This document shows positions 22,002 through 46,025 of a DNA stretch of 64,000 nt, piece by piece. Source of the DNA: Panonychus citri. Its lineage: Eukaryota; Arthropoda; Arachnida; Trombidiformes; Tetranychidae. The stretch is from the NCBI RefSeq assembly GCF_014898815.1, contig NW_026515543.1, forward strand, positions 4,030,001-4,094,000, written 5' to 3'. Positions within the stretch are counted from its first letter, which is position 1, and each line of letters begins with the position of its first letter. A program made the position numbers and the translations under genes. The notes below the pieces were generated by a model. It made no database searches, had not been told where the DNA came from, and saw only the letters and a program-made list of their open reading frames with translations.

Positions 22002-23265
22002 ATGGCTCACGATTTAGCTTACAAAAAGTAAGTTGATTTTATTTATTTTTTTTTCGTTTTCCATTTTCATCATTTGTCAATATTTTTTTTATCCTTTTCA
22101 AGTTTTTGTTCAACATTTGACCTTAACAATTAACTAATTTATCCTAATTACCGTTAGATACGAGGAACAATTATCAGCTTGGCAAAACTTTACCGGTGCT
22201 AAGCCTTCTGATAAGCCGATTCGAGTTGCTCTTTTTGGTTTGGGACGAATTGGTTTAATTCACTTGGACAAAATTTACTCGAACCCTCGAGTTAAACTTG
22301 TTTACTGTGTTGAACCTTCGAGCGAGCGATGTGCTTACATCAAAGCTAAATGGAATCTAGATGATGTTAAATTCATCGTCTCCACCAGTGGGGAAATCGT
22401 TTTCAATGATCCCACCGTTGATGCCGTTATCATTGGTACTCCCACTCAAACCCATTTCGATATCCTAATGGGCGCTCTTCGAGCTGGTAAAAATGTCCTC
22501 TGTGAGAAACCTCTTGCCTCTAATTACCAAGGTATGGAAGCTTGTTACGCTTTAGCTAAAGAAAAGGGTGTTGTCCTATTGACCGCTTTCAATCGGCGAT
22601 TCGACCCTACATTCAACAATATCCGCCAACGAATCGCTGCTGGTGAAGTTGGACAAATCCATGTAATCAAAAGCTGCGCTCGAGATTCACCTCGACCTAC
22701 AATTGAATACCTCGCAACATCTGGCGGTATTTACCACGATTGTGCCGTTCACGATATCGACATGTTACTCTGGCAAACTGGTGAATATCCAATTCGAGTA
22801 AGTTGCACCGGTCTTGCATTTTCTGACGATATTAGAGCCATTGACGATCATGATTCCGTTGCAATTATGTTAACCTTTCCCTCTGGTGCTATTGGTATGA
22901 TTGATCTTGATCGAAACTCACCCTATGGTTACGATCAACGAATCGAAGTGTTCGGTCCAAAAGGTATGCTTTCAGGTGACAACCTCCGTGCTAACGGTGT
23001 GGTCGGCGAAAACAATAATCAATCGTCACAAACCCCAATTCTTTACTCTTTCGTCTCTCGATACGCCGTTTCTTATGCCACCGAATTGGAGCATTTTATT
23101 AATTGCGTCAAGGGAACTGAAGAATGTACAATTAAAGATTACCAAGCATTAGCCAGTTACATTGTGTCCGAAGCCGCTGAGAAATCGGCTCGAACTGGAC
23201 AAACCATTAACCTAACATGGGACGAGAATAAATTTCCAACCGTAGGACCAACTGGTAACAAATAA
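22002..23265 (+). CDS. Gfo/Idh/MocA-family NAD(P)-dependent oxidoreductase
   Basis: Two coding exons, 22002-22027 and 22158-23265, give 377 aa. An N-terminal Rossmann fold carries IRVALFGLGRIG (about 31-42). The family dinucleotide/substrate motif NVLCEKPLASN lies near 121-131. The C-terminal domain has GGIYHDCAVHDIDM with D203 and H207 at the usual catalytic positions, and LDRNSPYGYDQRIEVFGPKG near 225-245. The closest resemblance is to inositol 2-dehydrogenase-like (IolG/YrbE) members that oxidise myo-inositol or related polyols, but the substrate cannot be read from sequence. A 5' UTR acceptor is likely at 21970. An AATAAA lies near 23411. The gene sits between the two copies of the noncoding array. 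Confidence 0.92.
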
Positions 23266-24921
23266 ACACTTAACAATTAAACTAATCAATTAATAATAAT
23301 ATACAGAAAATTGTTTATCACTTAATTAAATAATAATATCAAATTCGCAATTGTTATTGTTTTTAACTAATTGTAATTGCAGTTAAACCTTAATTACTTG
23401 AAAAAGTTAAAATAAAAAGTTACCGATGAAGGCAAAAAATTTAATCAAATTGTAATTGATTTGACAAAACAGTTTCCATTACTTGAAAACTGATTAACTC
23501 TTGGTGATGACATTTAAACTTAACCAACTATGAAATTGTAATAATTAACTTTTTTCTGACCTAATCAATTTACACAATCAACCAAATACCAGGATATAAA
23601 TATATTGGAAAATAATTATTACCACAATCAACTAAACACGGACCATTGTAATCAAATTAAATTATTATTATACAATTTAAGGTGAACCATAAATGTTGAT
23701 GTAATAATAATATCAATGTTAAAGTGTATCAGTTGATTGTTAACTTGACAATAACCTTGACAATTTATTGATTTTTGTCTTTGGTTTCCTAAACTTGAGG
23801 CAATTTAATTCACCTTTATATTGTCAATATCAACCTGAATTAATCAATACAATTTTGATTAACATAACAGTTTAGTGAGATGATTAAAAAAACAAAACAA
23901 CACAATTAACTTTTCCTATTATTGATTACAAGTTAATTAAAAAAAAATTTACTGACCAATGTTTATATTATTAATGATTAGAAATGTTTAATTGTTTATA
24001 CTTTGATATTGATTGTGAAATTAACTACAAGTTGTACAATTTAACATGATTATTTAATTGTAACAATTTAATTTAATTGTTATTGTTACTTTGCTTTTTG
24101 TTTTTGATTGATTGACTATCAAGGTTGATTATCATCATCATTGATTGAAAGTTGGTTACCTCTAGGAAACTTAAACAATTAGTTTAATTGTGATTCACTT
24201 TTCAGGTGATACAATTAGTGCACTAACAATCAAATTAACTAATTAACAAAAAAATGATTGATTTTGCTGATTGTTACCTTGTTATAAACTCATAAAGTAA
24301 TTTTAATTGTTGTTTATCTTTTAGATAGTTAAATAAATCATTTGGTTACCAGTATTTATGCACTTAATTACAATTAATTGAATATGTAAAAAATCAAAAG
24401 TTACACTTACCTTGACAATTAGTTAATTAAACAGCAAAAATTTTAAGTCACTTACCTGAGTAATTGTAACTCACAAAAAAAGTAAATGTTAATTTGATAT
24501 TAATTTCATATTAATTACATTGATTATCAACAATCAAATTTGATGGTCAGGAGATCCCTTTAAAAAAAGGTTAACCATTGCCTGGAAACATTGATTAACT
24601 TGATTGTTAATCGTAAAATTGATTCAGTTGATTTGATGGTAAAAAATGATATCGTTGAAAAAATTTCAAAGTGAAATTATTTCAATGAGAAAGTTTTTTT
24701 TTTCTTTCGATTAATTAACTTGGTCAAGTTTTCAGGGCTAATGATAAACAGACAATTAATCAAGATACCAGAACGTAATCAAAGTAAAACTTATCATGTT
24801 CATCATGATGATTATCATGATTTCGAAAACGATTTTGGATAAGTTAATCTACTTGAGAGGGTTAAAAGGTTTGCCCTTTATACCGACGCCCTGTTAATAG
24901 TTAAACTTGTTGAGGCCACTT
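23266..24921. other. Intergenic, no gene seen
   Basis: 1.65 kb of very AT-rich sequence dense in CAATTAA/TTAATTG. It contains the oxidoreductase 3' UTR. No ORF of note. Confidence 0.5.
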
Positions 24922-25191
24922 CACTTTTCCTCCGACGATCGACCTGAGATATAAGATCAAGATCAACAATATAATATTATGTTGGTCATGATGATGATGA
25001 ACCGAAAATGATGTTCCCACAAAATGGTTTGAGGCTGAAAAAATTAGAATCAAGTTTAGTTGCATTTCTTAATCATCCTCATCACTTGTTGAATTTTATT
25101 GTTTCTTGTATCTGTAAGGTCAGTTAACCCTGAATAGCATCAATGAAAGACCCAGTGAGCGAGTGAGTAAAAGAAAGGTCAGTTAACTTTC

Positions 25192-25234
<43 letters not shown>

Positions 25235-25735
25235 AGGCATCATCATCATCATCTACAACAACATCTACCCACTACTTTAGTAATACAATTTTTTCATGTC
25301 ATTTGAATCGGAACGAGAGAAACCAAACTGAATAAGATGATCATGGTGATGATGATGATGATGAGAGTGTGGATGAGGATGAGGATGAAAGAGAGAGGAG
25401 GTCTCTCTCTTTCTCTCTTTCATTTCTCCAGGTCAGTAGGCCGGTTGTTGATGTTTAATAGCAAAAATCGGACAACAACCTTTTACTGGAAAAGGTCAAG
25501 GTGCTTATCAAGAAGATGAAGATGAGGATGAAGATACTAAAGGAATATGAAAGAGAGAGAGAGAGAGAGAGATTTTCTTATCATCTCCATTAAATGGACG
25601 CTTTCTCTCCTCACCATCTTATTAACCTAATTCAGATCATCTCTTGATCTTCATCTTTTTTTCTTCTTATTTAATTTTCATCATCATCTAACATTTCATT
25701 CATCCAAATCATGTATACTCATTGAGGGTTAACGG
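24922..25735 (+). promoter_or_regulatory. Conserved noncoding array, copy 2
   Basis: Direct-orientation partner of 17841-18570. It carries CCCACAAAA..AGGCTGAAA near 25016-25040, AAGGTCAGTTAACCCTG near 25117-25133, a second AAGGTCAGTTAAC near 25175, TTGAATCGGAAC near 25303, the 30-bp block at 25425-25454, the 39-bp block at 25465-25503, and AGGGTTAACGG near 25725. Spacers differ in length and are filled with GA and GATGAT repeats. It lies just beyond the 3' end of MEF2. Confidence 0.6.
25195..25232. repeat. (AG)n microsatellite
   Basis: 19 AG units inside array copy 2. Confidence 0.99.
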
Positions 25736-26191
25736 GCAACAAGCGAAACGGTAAAAGTCAATCTGTTGGGCGATAATGATAATAAAGATGAAGGTGAAAG
25801 AGATTAAGTAAAAAAAGAAAGTAAAAACAATCAACAACAATTAGTTGATCATTTCTAATTTACATTCATCAATAGATATGCATAAAAATATGATTCACTT
25901 GATGAGATTGTGATTGTTTATTGTGAAGTAAAAGTGATTTACATTTTTACCCTTTTTTTGTGATTTTTTGATTGACTCTGTTGATTACTGATCATATATA
26001 TAATAATAATAATTATCATTTTTTCACAATTAGTTATTAGTTTGACAATAATTAAGCTTAACGAATTGAATTTGTGGTAATAGTCTCTTTTTGTTTAAGG
26101 TTTTTTTTTGTTTTTCTTTTCAAAGTACAACACATTGTATTTATCTCTTGATTTGATTTCACAGACGAAACAGCAAGTAGTACAGTCGAGA

Positions 26192-26239
<48 letters not shown>

Positions 26240-26312
26240 GGAGAGGAGATACAAGGAGGATGCGAACGAAACAGGAAGTTGATGATCATGTTGTGCAATT
26301 AATTAATTGAAA
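25736..26312 (-). other. MEF2 3' UTR and flank
   Basis: Sequence downstream of the MEF2 stop on the minus strand. It contains a (GA)n tract at 26196-26236 and a minus-strand AATAAA at 25922-25917 that could be the polyadenylation signal. Confidence 0.5.
26196..26236. repeat. (GA)n microsatellite
   Basis: About 20 GA units in the presumed MEF2 3' UTR. Confidence 0.98.
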
Positions 26313-36748
<10,436 letters not shown>

Positions 36749-38300
36749 TGTAAAATAATTATTTGATTATATATTTTATGTGTGGCGATGATTAACAATC
36801 ACAATTAACTGGATGGATGATACATAAAAAATAGAAAAAAAGTTAAATTCAAAATTAGATTAATGATTAAGATTTTATATTTATGTTGTTTTGTTGATTG
36901 TTGATGAGAAGTTGAAAATATACTGAATGCAAGTTTCAAGTGAGAGTTGTGAGTCGAGTGAGTAACTGTGCACACTCAACACTCATCATCACCAGAAGGT
37001 AGCAGCAGCAGTAAGATCATCATAATGATGATGAGGATGATAAGGAGGAGGATGATGATGATGAAAAGCAAAGAGGGATGAACAAACAGAAAAGGGGTTG
37101 ACTCTTAATACACACTCATCATATTTTTCTTACTCCCAATAATCATCATAATAATACAACATCCCAATTTTAATGTATGGGCTTGGCTTTTTTTGGCTGC
37201 TGCTGTTTGGTCATCACACTGGACACTGGTCAGTGGTGATTCCGTTTGTGTAAGTGACAGTGGACATAACAGAAGCAGCAGCGGTAACAAAATCTAAGCC
37301 AAGCCCGTGAATGATGATAAGTAAAGGAAGCAAGGGAGAGGAAGGTCAATCTCACGGTAAAGAGTAAGAAGTAGGAGGGCGAGGGTGAAGAGGAAGTTAG
37401 AGAGAGAGAGAGAGCGAGGGAGAGGGAGAGCTAAAGGATGCTGATAAGGAGAGGATGATAAAAATGCCACTTTAACCCTTTGAAAGTAGGAGGCAGTAAA
37501 AAATATCTACGGAGAAGTAAAAAAACAACAACAATGATTTATTACTAGAATTAGATTGACCCGAAAAAGTGATTGAATTTTGTTTCTCTCTCTCTCTTCT
37601 CATCACCTTCGTCTTCTCATCATATCTCTCCTCTTTCTTTATCTCTCTCTTCTCTCTCTTGATAACATCTGCCTTTTCATCTCTTCCTTTCTTTCTTCAT
37701 CTTCTTGGTCATCATCATCATCTTTGCCTTGCCTTTAATATGCAATCAGAGCAACAACAACAACAAATAACAAAGGGACTTGTGGGAGACTTGAGATGAT
37801 TATTTTTACTCAAACTTGTTTGTCAATAATAATACAATGAAGATTGTTAAAAAAAGGTCACCACCTCAGGTCATCATTATCAACAAGCATCATCGTCTTC
37901 GTCATCAACAACAACCATCTATCCTCGAATAAATGGAAAGGTCAATCGGTCCAGTCAGACTTTGAGACGGACTTTCGATAGAACCTTTTACCTGAAAAAT
38001 GTCTTCTTTTATTTCTTTGAACCAAAGAAAACGTAAAAAAAGAAAGAAAGTCTTGAGAGAATTTTCGACTAATATTCGAATTCTTTTTTATTCTTTTTTT
38101 CTTTTTTCCACTTTTTCTTTCTCCATCCTCATCTTCCTTCATTTTCATCTTTCTTTCCCTCCCCCTTCTCTCTCTCTCTCTCTCTCTCTCTGGATGCATT
38201 TAAGAGGAAGATGAAAGGTCATCTTCCTCTTACACCATAGAGTTTATCAAATAGTAATAGCATCTTATTCACAACGGAAATGGGAAAAAGATGAAGATGA

Positions 38301-38304
<4 letters not shown>

Positions 38305-38347
<43 letters not shown>
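38305..38347. repeat. (GA)n microsatellite
   Basis: About 21 GA units. Confidence 0.99.
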
Positions 38348-38351
<4 letters not shown>

Positions 38352-39926
38352 AAAAGGAAGAGAAAGAAAGAGATGATGATGATAAGCTCACGAGTTCGCA
38401 AGATAAATTAACATCTTTTAATATAAACGTGTACAGAAAACCGATGTTGGATTATCAAAGATATTGGAAGATTTAATTGTTGAGAATATAATTTGTAGCT
38501 TAATTATGATGATACAATTAACAATTAACATCATTACTAATATTTATTGATGTAGGCCCTGAGTCTTTGTTGTAAAATGAGTTAATGATGATAATAAAAC
38601 TTCAACTGTTCATAGAGAACGAGAGAGTGAGTGTATGCATGTGAGAGAGAGAGAGAGAGGAGATGATTTGAAAAGTGAAGGATGAAGATGGCGAAGAAAA
38701 ATCTTCTTCACTTCGTAAAATAATCATGAAACTTTATGAGAAGTGAAACAACATGGTCTGGAAGAAGAAGATGATGAAGAATATGTTGATAAAGATGATG
38801 AGGATGAAGAAAGAGAGACCAAGCATTACAAACTTTTACTTACCTTCCTTTTATGGCTAAGATAAGTTGGCTCAGCGTCAACAAGAATCGTACTCAGCAT
38901 CTTCATCCTCATCATCTACATCATCAACTATACATCCTCATTAAATGTCTCTCTTTCTCCCTTTTCTTCATCTCTCTCTCTCTCTCTCTCTCCCTCATCC
39001 TCATCTCTTGCACTCATGAAAAACAACAAGAACGAAACACAGAAAGAAACATATAACATGCGTTCTTGTTTATCATTCATCTGATTCTGAATCATTGGGA
39101 ACTTTGATTTACGTTATTTTCACACAATCAACTAATCAAACAATCCAATGGCTTATTTTCATTCCAATTATTAGATCATTGGAAAGATGATTATTGATAC
39201 TCGTTGATTATCATGGGAAAGTATCGGCTACAAGAATCATCATCAATAATATTAATAAAAAAAATGAACAATTGTAAATAAATAGATTGTTTGAAAACTA
39301 TTTATGTTTGTAACCAATACAAACTTACGTCATATTTAATTGTAACAGTTATTTATTATTATTATTGACTTGATCCATTGAAATTGTTTAGGTTAATCTG
39401 TTAACTTTGGTGCTGATCATCATCATAATAATGTCATTGGTCAGCTTGATCATGATGATGTTCATTCAGTATTAGGTTTTCAATAGCATCATCATTATAA
39501 TTATCTTCATCTTGTATCGATCATCATGACGATCTTAGTATTTAATTTCAATTTAATCAGTGATAATGATATCAAATTAGATGACGATCATCAACAAAGT
39601 CACAATTATAATTATCATCTGATTTGAAAGCAAAAAACATCATCAAACGAGTTCACTCATTACATGTTGTTACAATTTCACTTTAAATTTCAAAAGTAAA
39701 ATTTTCATTATTAATTAGCATCATTATCGTCTTCTGATGAGAGAGAAAGAAGAGAGAGAGAGAGATGCGAACTCGAAAATAATGAAAATCCCTTAAATTT
39801 TTTGTTTACTATTAACTGATGATGATAAACAGATTGATTTGCCTTCAGGCGATTAACCAAAAATGATTATAAGATGTTGGAAAGCAAGGTTAAAGTAGGT
39901 AATAGACTCCAAGGTAAATGATGATA

Positions 39927-39933
<7 letters not shown>

Positions 39934-39967
<34 letters not shown>
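39934..39967. repeat. (GA)n microsatellite
   Basis: 17 GA units. Confidence 0.98.
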
Positions 39968-39972
<5 letters not shown>

Positions 39973-40723
39973 GTTTGCTTTCTTTTTCTTTCAGAAATCA
40001 TCGTTGAAGATATGATAATGATGAAGATGATGTATAAACAGATTGAGAGAAGCTAAGACAAGTTAAAACTGAAAATGTGCAAGTTTTATGTAACTTTAAC
40101 TGTAAAAGAGGAAACAAAAGGATCAGTTGAACAAAAGGGATGATGGAGATGATGAGGATGATAAGAGAGAGACTTTTCAAGCATGAAGATAAACTCTGAG
40201 ACGCGAGACGTCGATGAGAATGTTAAGTAAAAGGGGTGAGGAAGATGAAGGAATTTAAAGAAGCACGCGAACATTGGAACGCGTGGATAACGGGACGAAG
40301 TAGAAAAGGAGGAGAATCACAGATAAAAAGAAAGTCTTAGATGATGGAGCAAAGATGTGAATCTCTCTCTCTCAGCTCCCTCCTTTGGCTCATATTCTCT
40401 TGTTTTTTCTTTTGCATCAGTTTTATGATGCAAAAAATGTGAAGTGATCATAATGATGGAGAGAGCATCTTATCTAATGACATATGTGTATCACTTTTAT
40501 CATCATTATCATCATTGTCTCTCTCCCATTGATCATCTATTAGTCTTAAAGACTTGGTCTAAGGACAAAGAGGATAAGACAAGGAAGATGATCAGGATGA
40601 GGATGAGGATGAAGGCCACACGAGTCCAGAGAGCATATTAACATCACTCCTTCTCAACATCTTCTTAATATTTATGTTTATCATCTTTCCTCTATTTCTC
40701 TCTGACCTTTTCACTTTCTTACT

Positions 40724-40726
<3 letters not shown>

Positions 40727-40783
<57 letters not shown>
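40727..40783. repeat. (CT)28 microsatellite
   Basis: The longest uninterrupted dinucleotide tract in the window. Confidence 0.99.
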
Positions 40784-40786
<3 letters not shown>

Positions 40787-43700
40787 TACACACTCGGTCT
40801 ATCTGTATGTGGATAAGAAGAGGAAGAACAGGAAGATGATGAAAGATATAATCAAACCCGTGCCAAGGAAGAGAAAGAAAGAAAGAGAGAGAGAGAAAGA
40901 GAGAAAGTCACTAACCCGCCTCTGGTGATGATGATGAGAAAACATTGAAAATTTGAAAGAAACATAAATCACCTTAAAGATTCATCTTCATCTTTAAACT
41001 TTGAAAATGATGATTTAAAGACTTGAATAGCTGCAAATGAATTAACCTGTCCAATGTTAAATGTTGACCGATATTTTAACAAAACGGTAACAGTTAATAA
41101 ATTAACATTGACAATTATCATTAACAACTAAAACTAAATGGACTCTCACCCAAATTTGTCTCTAATCGTCAACATCATAGAAAACAATAACAAATCAAAT
41201 ATTGATAGAAATCAATAAACGACCTTAGTAAAAGATTCACTTCCTTGGTCTTCATTGATAAAGTAAAAAAAGTTTAATCAATGATCGTTTCTGATTATCA
41301 AATATTGTTGTCAATTAATCTCAACTATTAATCTTCAATTTGATGTTGATGTTGATGAAACATAAACTGGATGAGAGAGACATTTAATGAGTATGAAAGA
41401 GAGAGTGAGAGAGTTGATGATCGTGATGATGGTGAGAAAAGAAAGAGAAAAAGTAAGAGATTAAGTAAGACGATGAAGATGATGAGTACGATTTTTGTTG
41501 ATGTTGAGCCAACTTATCCTTTCCATAAAAGGAAAGTGAGTAGAATATTGAAATGCTTAGTTTCTCTTTCTTTATCATCATCATTATCATCCTCATCTTT
41601 CCATCAGCATCCTCATCCCCATCTTCTTCTTCCTACCAGACCATAGTTCTTTTCGAAATTTTCGCAATTCTTTTCGGCAAAAGCTTCTTCATCATCATCC
41701 ACATCTACAAGTATAACAGTTGATATGTATCATCATCTTCATCTTCATCATCTTCATCATTATCATGGTTAAATCGTTAACAATAATCAAGATGATAGCC
41801 AAAGACTAGAACTTTTTAGAAGGGAAAAAATTTTAATCTTCAACAATTAAGTAAAAATCAATTGTTGTCAACTAATTACTGTGTAAATAATTATCCACAC
41901 CTTTTAACTGTTCATTATAATCATTTTATTCATCATGAATTATGATTAATCAATTGGTTATTCAGGATAATCAATCGATTCAATCAAATTATGGTGACAA
42001 TAAATGTTTACTAATATTCTGTATACACTTGACTTCATGTTACCTCTTGTGTCTTGATATTATATCTTAATTAAAACGGATCATTAGGATGATAAAAGCG
42101 GAGGAGGATGATGATTGAAAACACAAGATGATGATAATCAAAAAGATGAATCAAAAAGTTAACGGTAATCAACAAGGTAAAAAAAACTATCAATGATTAA
42201 AATTAACTACAGTTGCCTGAAAATAGTAAGTATATTTATACACATCAACAATAAATGATAATAATAGTGAGATGATATTATTGTAACAATCAACAAAGTG
42301 TATTTATATGTGAAAAGACAGAGAAAAAGACAGAGAAAATTAGAAGAATGAAGATAATTGATGAGAGAGGAAGATAAATTAACGACACAATCAATCAGCA
42401 ATCAAGAAAAAAAAATGGTTGATTATTGAACATTAACCAGCAGAAAATTACAATTAACAAGACTTACCAATTGACTATTTGTATTGACGAGTTGTTGTTA
42501 TTGTTTTAAATTCAAACGTGTTAGTTAATTGTTCAATCAAATTGCACAGTGTAAGGTAGTTAATTAACTTGACAATTAATGAGTAGGAAAAATGGTTAGT
42601 TAATCATCCACAATTTAGATTCTCAAGTGTTTTTCATAAAAATGTAAAGTATCATAACAATTAACACAACATCAAATATGAAAAACTCTAATCAAGGTTC
42701 TGATTATAATTACTAATAATCCCAACTGATTATTATCATCAACTATCAACTAACATTATAATTTGGATTGACATTAATCAAATCAAATAATCACAATCAT
42801 TAATTATAATCTCTCCCTCTCTCTGTGGCGGTAAATATAAATTTTTATATCAAATTTTTGGTTAAAAGTTTTAATTGTTTAAAATTTTTTGTTGGTTCAA
42901 CTTAAGATTGATAATTAACGTCAATTAATCAATAACTCAATCAGTTCATGGCTAAGTGAATCTGTCACGATGATAATCACGATGAGAAATGAATGAATTT
43001 AATTTGGTTTCAATCGGATTGATTAAATTAACTAAAGTTACACAAGAATTGAAATAATATTCTGATTCTTATTATTGCATAAGCAGAAATAGTGAGCGAG
43101 TGAGTGAGAGAGAGAGAGAGAGAAAATTACAAAGATGATTAATTTTATCGTCGATTTCCTCATTGATTATAATTCTCACCATCGTTAACCTCTTCGTGAT
43201 TAAAATCATGTTTGACTTTCAATTAGTTGAAGAGAAATAATTAATAATTATTGTTATTGTTTTGATTATTATCAATTAATTGGGTAACTATCACTATCTC
43301 ATGTATGAAAATTTCCCATAGAAACAATTTGTGTACATAAAAAAAGAGGATATACAATTTATACAATCAAGAAACGTACGTAAACAACAAATCAACGTAA
43401 AATAATCAACATCCACAAGAAAACAACATCAACAATCTATAACCAATCAACAGAGAGACATTTAGATTTATAAATCACTGGAAATTGTAATTCAATCAAG
43501 AATTGGAATACAACAGAAAGAGATAGAGAGAGATAGAGAAGGGGGAGAGGGAGAAGGTCATCATCATTCTGTATCATAGATAATCGAAGAGTGAGATTAA
43601 TTAAGGAAAGAAGGTGAATAAAAAACCTGATTGAAAGCAAGGACATTAATGTTGAGAATGATGATCGTCATGAGAAATAAAATTCAATGTTTGCATGGTA

Positions 43701-45683
43701 GTTATATTACAGAGAGAGAAAGAAGAGAGAGAGAGAGAGAGAGGTGCATAACTATCCTTATCATCTTCTTATCTTTCAATCTTCTCTTTCTTTTTCTCTT
43801 TCTTTCGACTCTTTAACTGTAGCAACAACAAACCTCTCTCTCACTCTCTATCACTTTCGTTGTGTGTCTTATTCCTGTGTCTTTTAATCTCTCTCTCTCT
43901 CCCTTCTCATCCTATCATCTCTTCATCTGATTCTCTCCATGTTATATATGTTTACATGTTACCTTTATACAAGGTAAATGCTGTGATATCAGGATGGCCT
44001 CGAATATTTTTTCTTCTTTCCCCATAAAGAGAAAGAGAAATTGAAAGAGACAAATTGATAGACACATAAACACATAGACACACATATGAATACATACACA
44101 GGTAAATTGTGTAGACAGAACAAGAGAAGAAGAAAAAGAGAGAGAGAGAGAAAGAGAGAGAAAGAGTCGAAAAGACAGTTACAGATAATCTCTTTCATAT
44201 GTATGTTACTCCCTGAATGTAACATTGAAACAGAGAGAAAAAAAATGAAAGAGAAGCGAAAAAGATATTGGGTTGTTCATTATACTCCATTCTAAATGAA
44301 TTAGAGGTTACAACTAAACAGAATTTAATTATTCCAATGTATTGGGTTAGATTAGAGTCATAATATGAATGTGATAATGATCATGATCATGAAAAAAAAG
44401 AATAAAAAAAAAGAAAGAAGGAGGAAGAAAGAGAATCAAAGATCTCTGAGGAAAGAGAGGGTTACATATTTTGGATACAATAACCAACGAAAATCAACAA
44501 CAACAACATCGTGAAAGAGAAAAGAAAAAAACAAAAAAACTGGTTGCTTACCTTTAACGAATATGATACACAATCAATGGCTTAACCTTTGGTAATTCGG
44601 TGAAGACAGAGAAGATTGAAGATGAGAGAGAGAGAGAGAAAGAGAAAGAGAGGGAAACGACAGGCAGAAAGAAAGAGTTACAGTAAGAGAAGAAAAAGAA
44701 AACTGGTCCGGCTTGAATTCTTTTTTTAGAATTTCTTTTTTTTCTTTCTATTTAAATTTTCTCTCTCTTTTTTCACTCTCTCGTTTGATTATCTTATTTC
44801 TCTCCTCGGTAATACACCTTAATTTAACAAATTAATTTAATTATATATATCTAGTGTGACTATTAATAGTTGATTGTGGTATTACTAATTATATAATAAT
44901 AATAATAAATTGATACAATTAACAGTCAACAAGTTAACAGTTATGAGTAACAACGATTTAAGTATAACCAGGATAAAGAAATGAAGATGTTGATTAAATG
45001 TTTATGATGATGACACAATATAGAGATGATGTTATTGTTGATTAGAAGATGAGAAGATGAGAAAGAAGCACAAAAGGGAGAGCAAAAGTGATTAACAATT
45101 AGTAGGATGATTGAATCTGGTAACAATTAATATTATTATTTTATGAGCTTTTCTGTTGTTGTGTTTGCTTTCACCACCAATCAAGATGAAAGTTCAATTA
45201 TTAGAATTCAATTTTTGTTAAGGCAAAGAGATTAAAACACAGAGAAAGAAAGAGAGAGAAAAAAAAATAGAAAGAGACAGAAAAAGAATAGAAAAAAAAG
45301 TCAAACCAAAATGGCAACTACTTTTGTAGACATAAAGGGAGAAAGAGAAAAAATTAGCTACAAAGGCTACTCATAGAGAGACATCTAACTGTATCTGATA
45401 ATCAGAAAAAAAAATACAATGATGATGGAATAGAGATGATGATCAAAGGGGAACCATTGATTAATTAAATCATAATTCACCAAAATTATATTAGGTAATC
45501 GGTGATACGTAAATATGAAACTATGTTGAGGCTCACAGGATTAACGATTGGTTTACAAATCGGTTGATGTTCAATTGATTCTCTTCTCACTGGTTTAATT
45601 AGATTGTTGGTTGAGGTTAGATTTTTGGTTGTAAGTGATTAACAAATAATTAAAATAGATATTGAATTTTTGGAGAGAAATTC

Positions 45684-45716
<33 letters not shown>

Positions 45717-46008
45717 TATTAAAGAGAGAGTGTGTGAAAGTGAGAAAGATTGAGAGATTGATAGAGAAGAAGAAAATAAATTACATAAAATTTAATGTCC
45801 AAGGTAATTAGGTAACAATTATGATACGATGATAAATGATTGAAGGTGACGAGGTAACAATTAAGATGTAAACAATTTCAACAATAACAGGTAATAAGAT
45901 TAATTGGAAAAATAAAATAAAATCAGAATAAAACAAAACAATTGTTGTATTAACGATAATCTTGTAAACAGAAATTCAAAATTCTGTGTGACCTCATTTC
46001 CATTTATT

Positions 46009-46025
46009 CCACTGCCATCTAGTGG
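46009..46025 (-). promoter_or_regulatory. CTCF-like binding site
   Basis: The minus strand reads CCACTAGATGGCAGTGG, which fits the CTCF core CCASYAGRKGGCR at every position. It lies at the edge between the gene-poor MEF2 upstream region and the gene-dense cluster starting at 46.5 kb, a sensible place for an insulator. Binding is inferred. The core is also flanked by a CCACT/AGTGG inverted repeat. Confidence 0.45.

Noticed and set aside
40674..40928. Plus-strand frame with hydrophobic start and SL repeat
   Set aside because: Created by the (CT)28 tract; no conserved residues.
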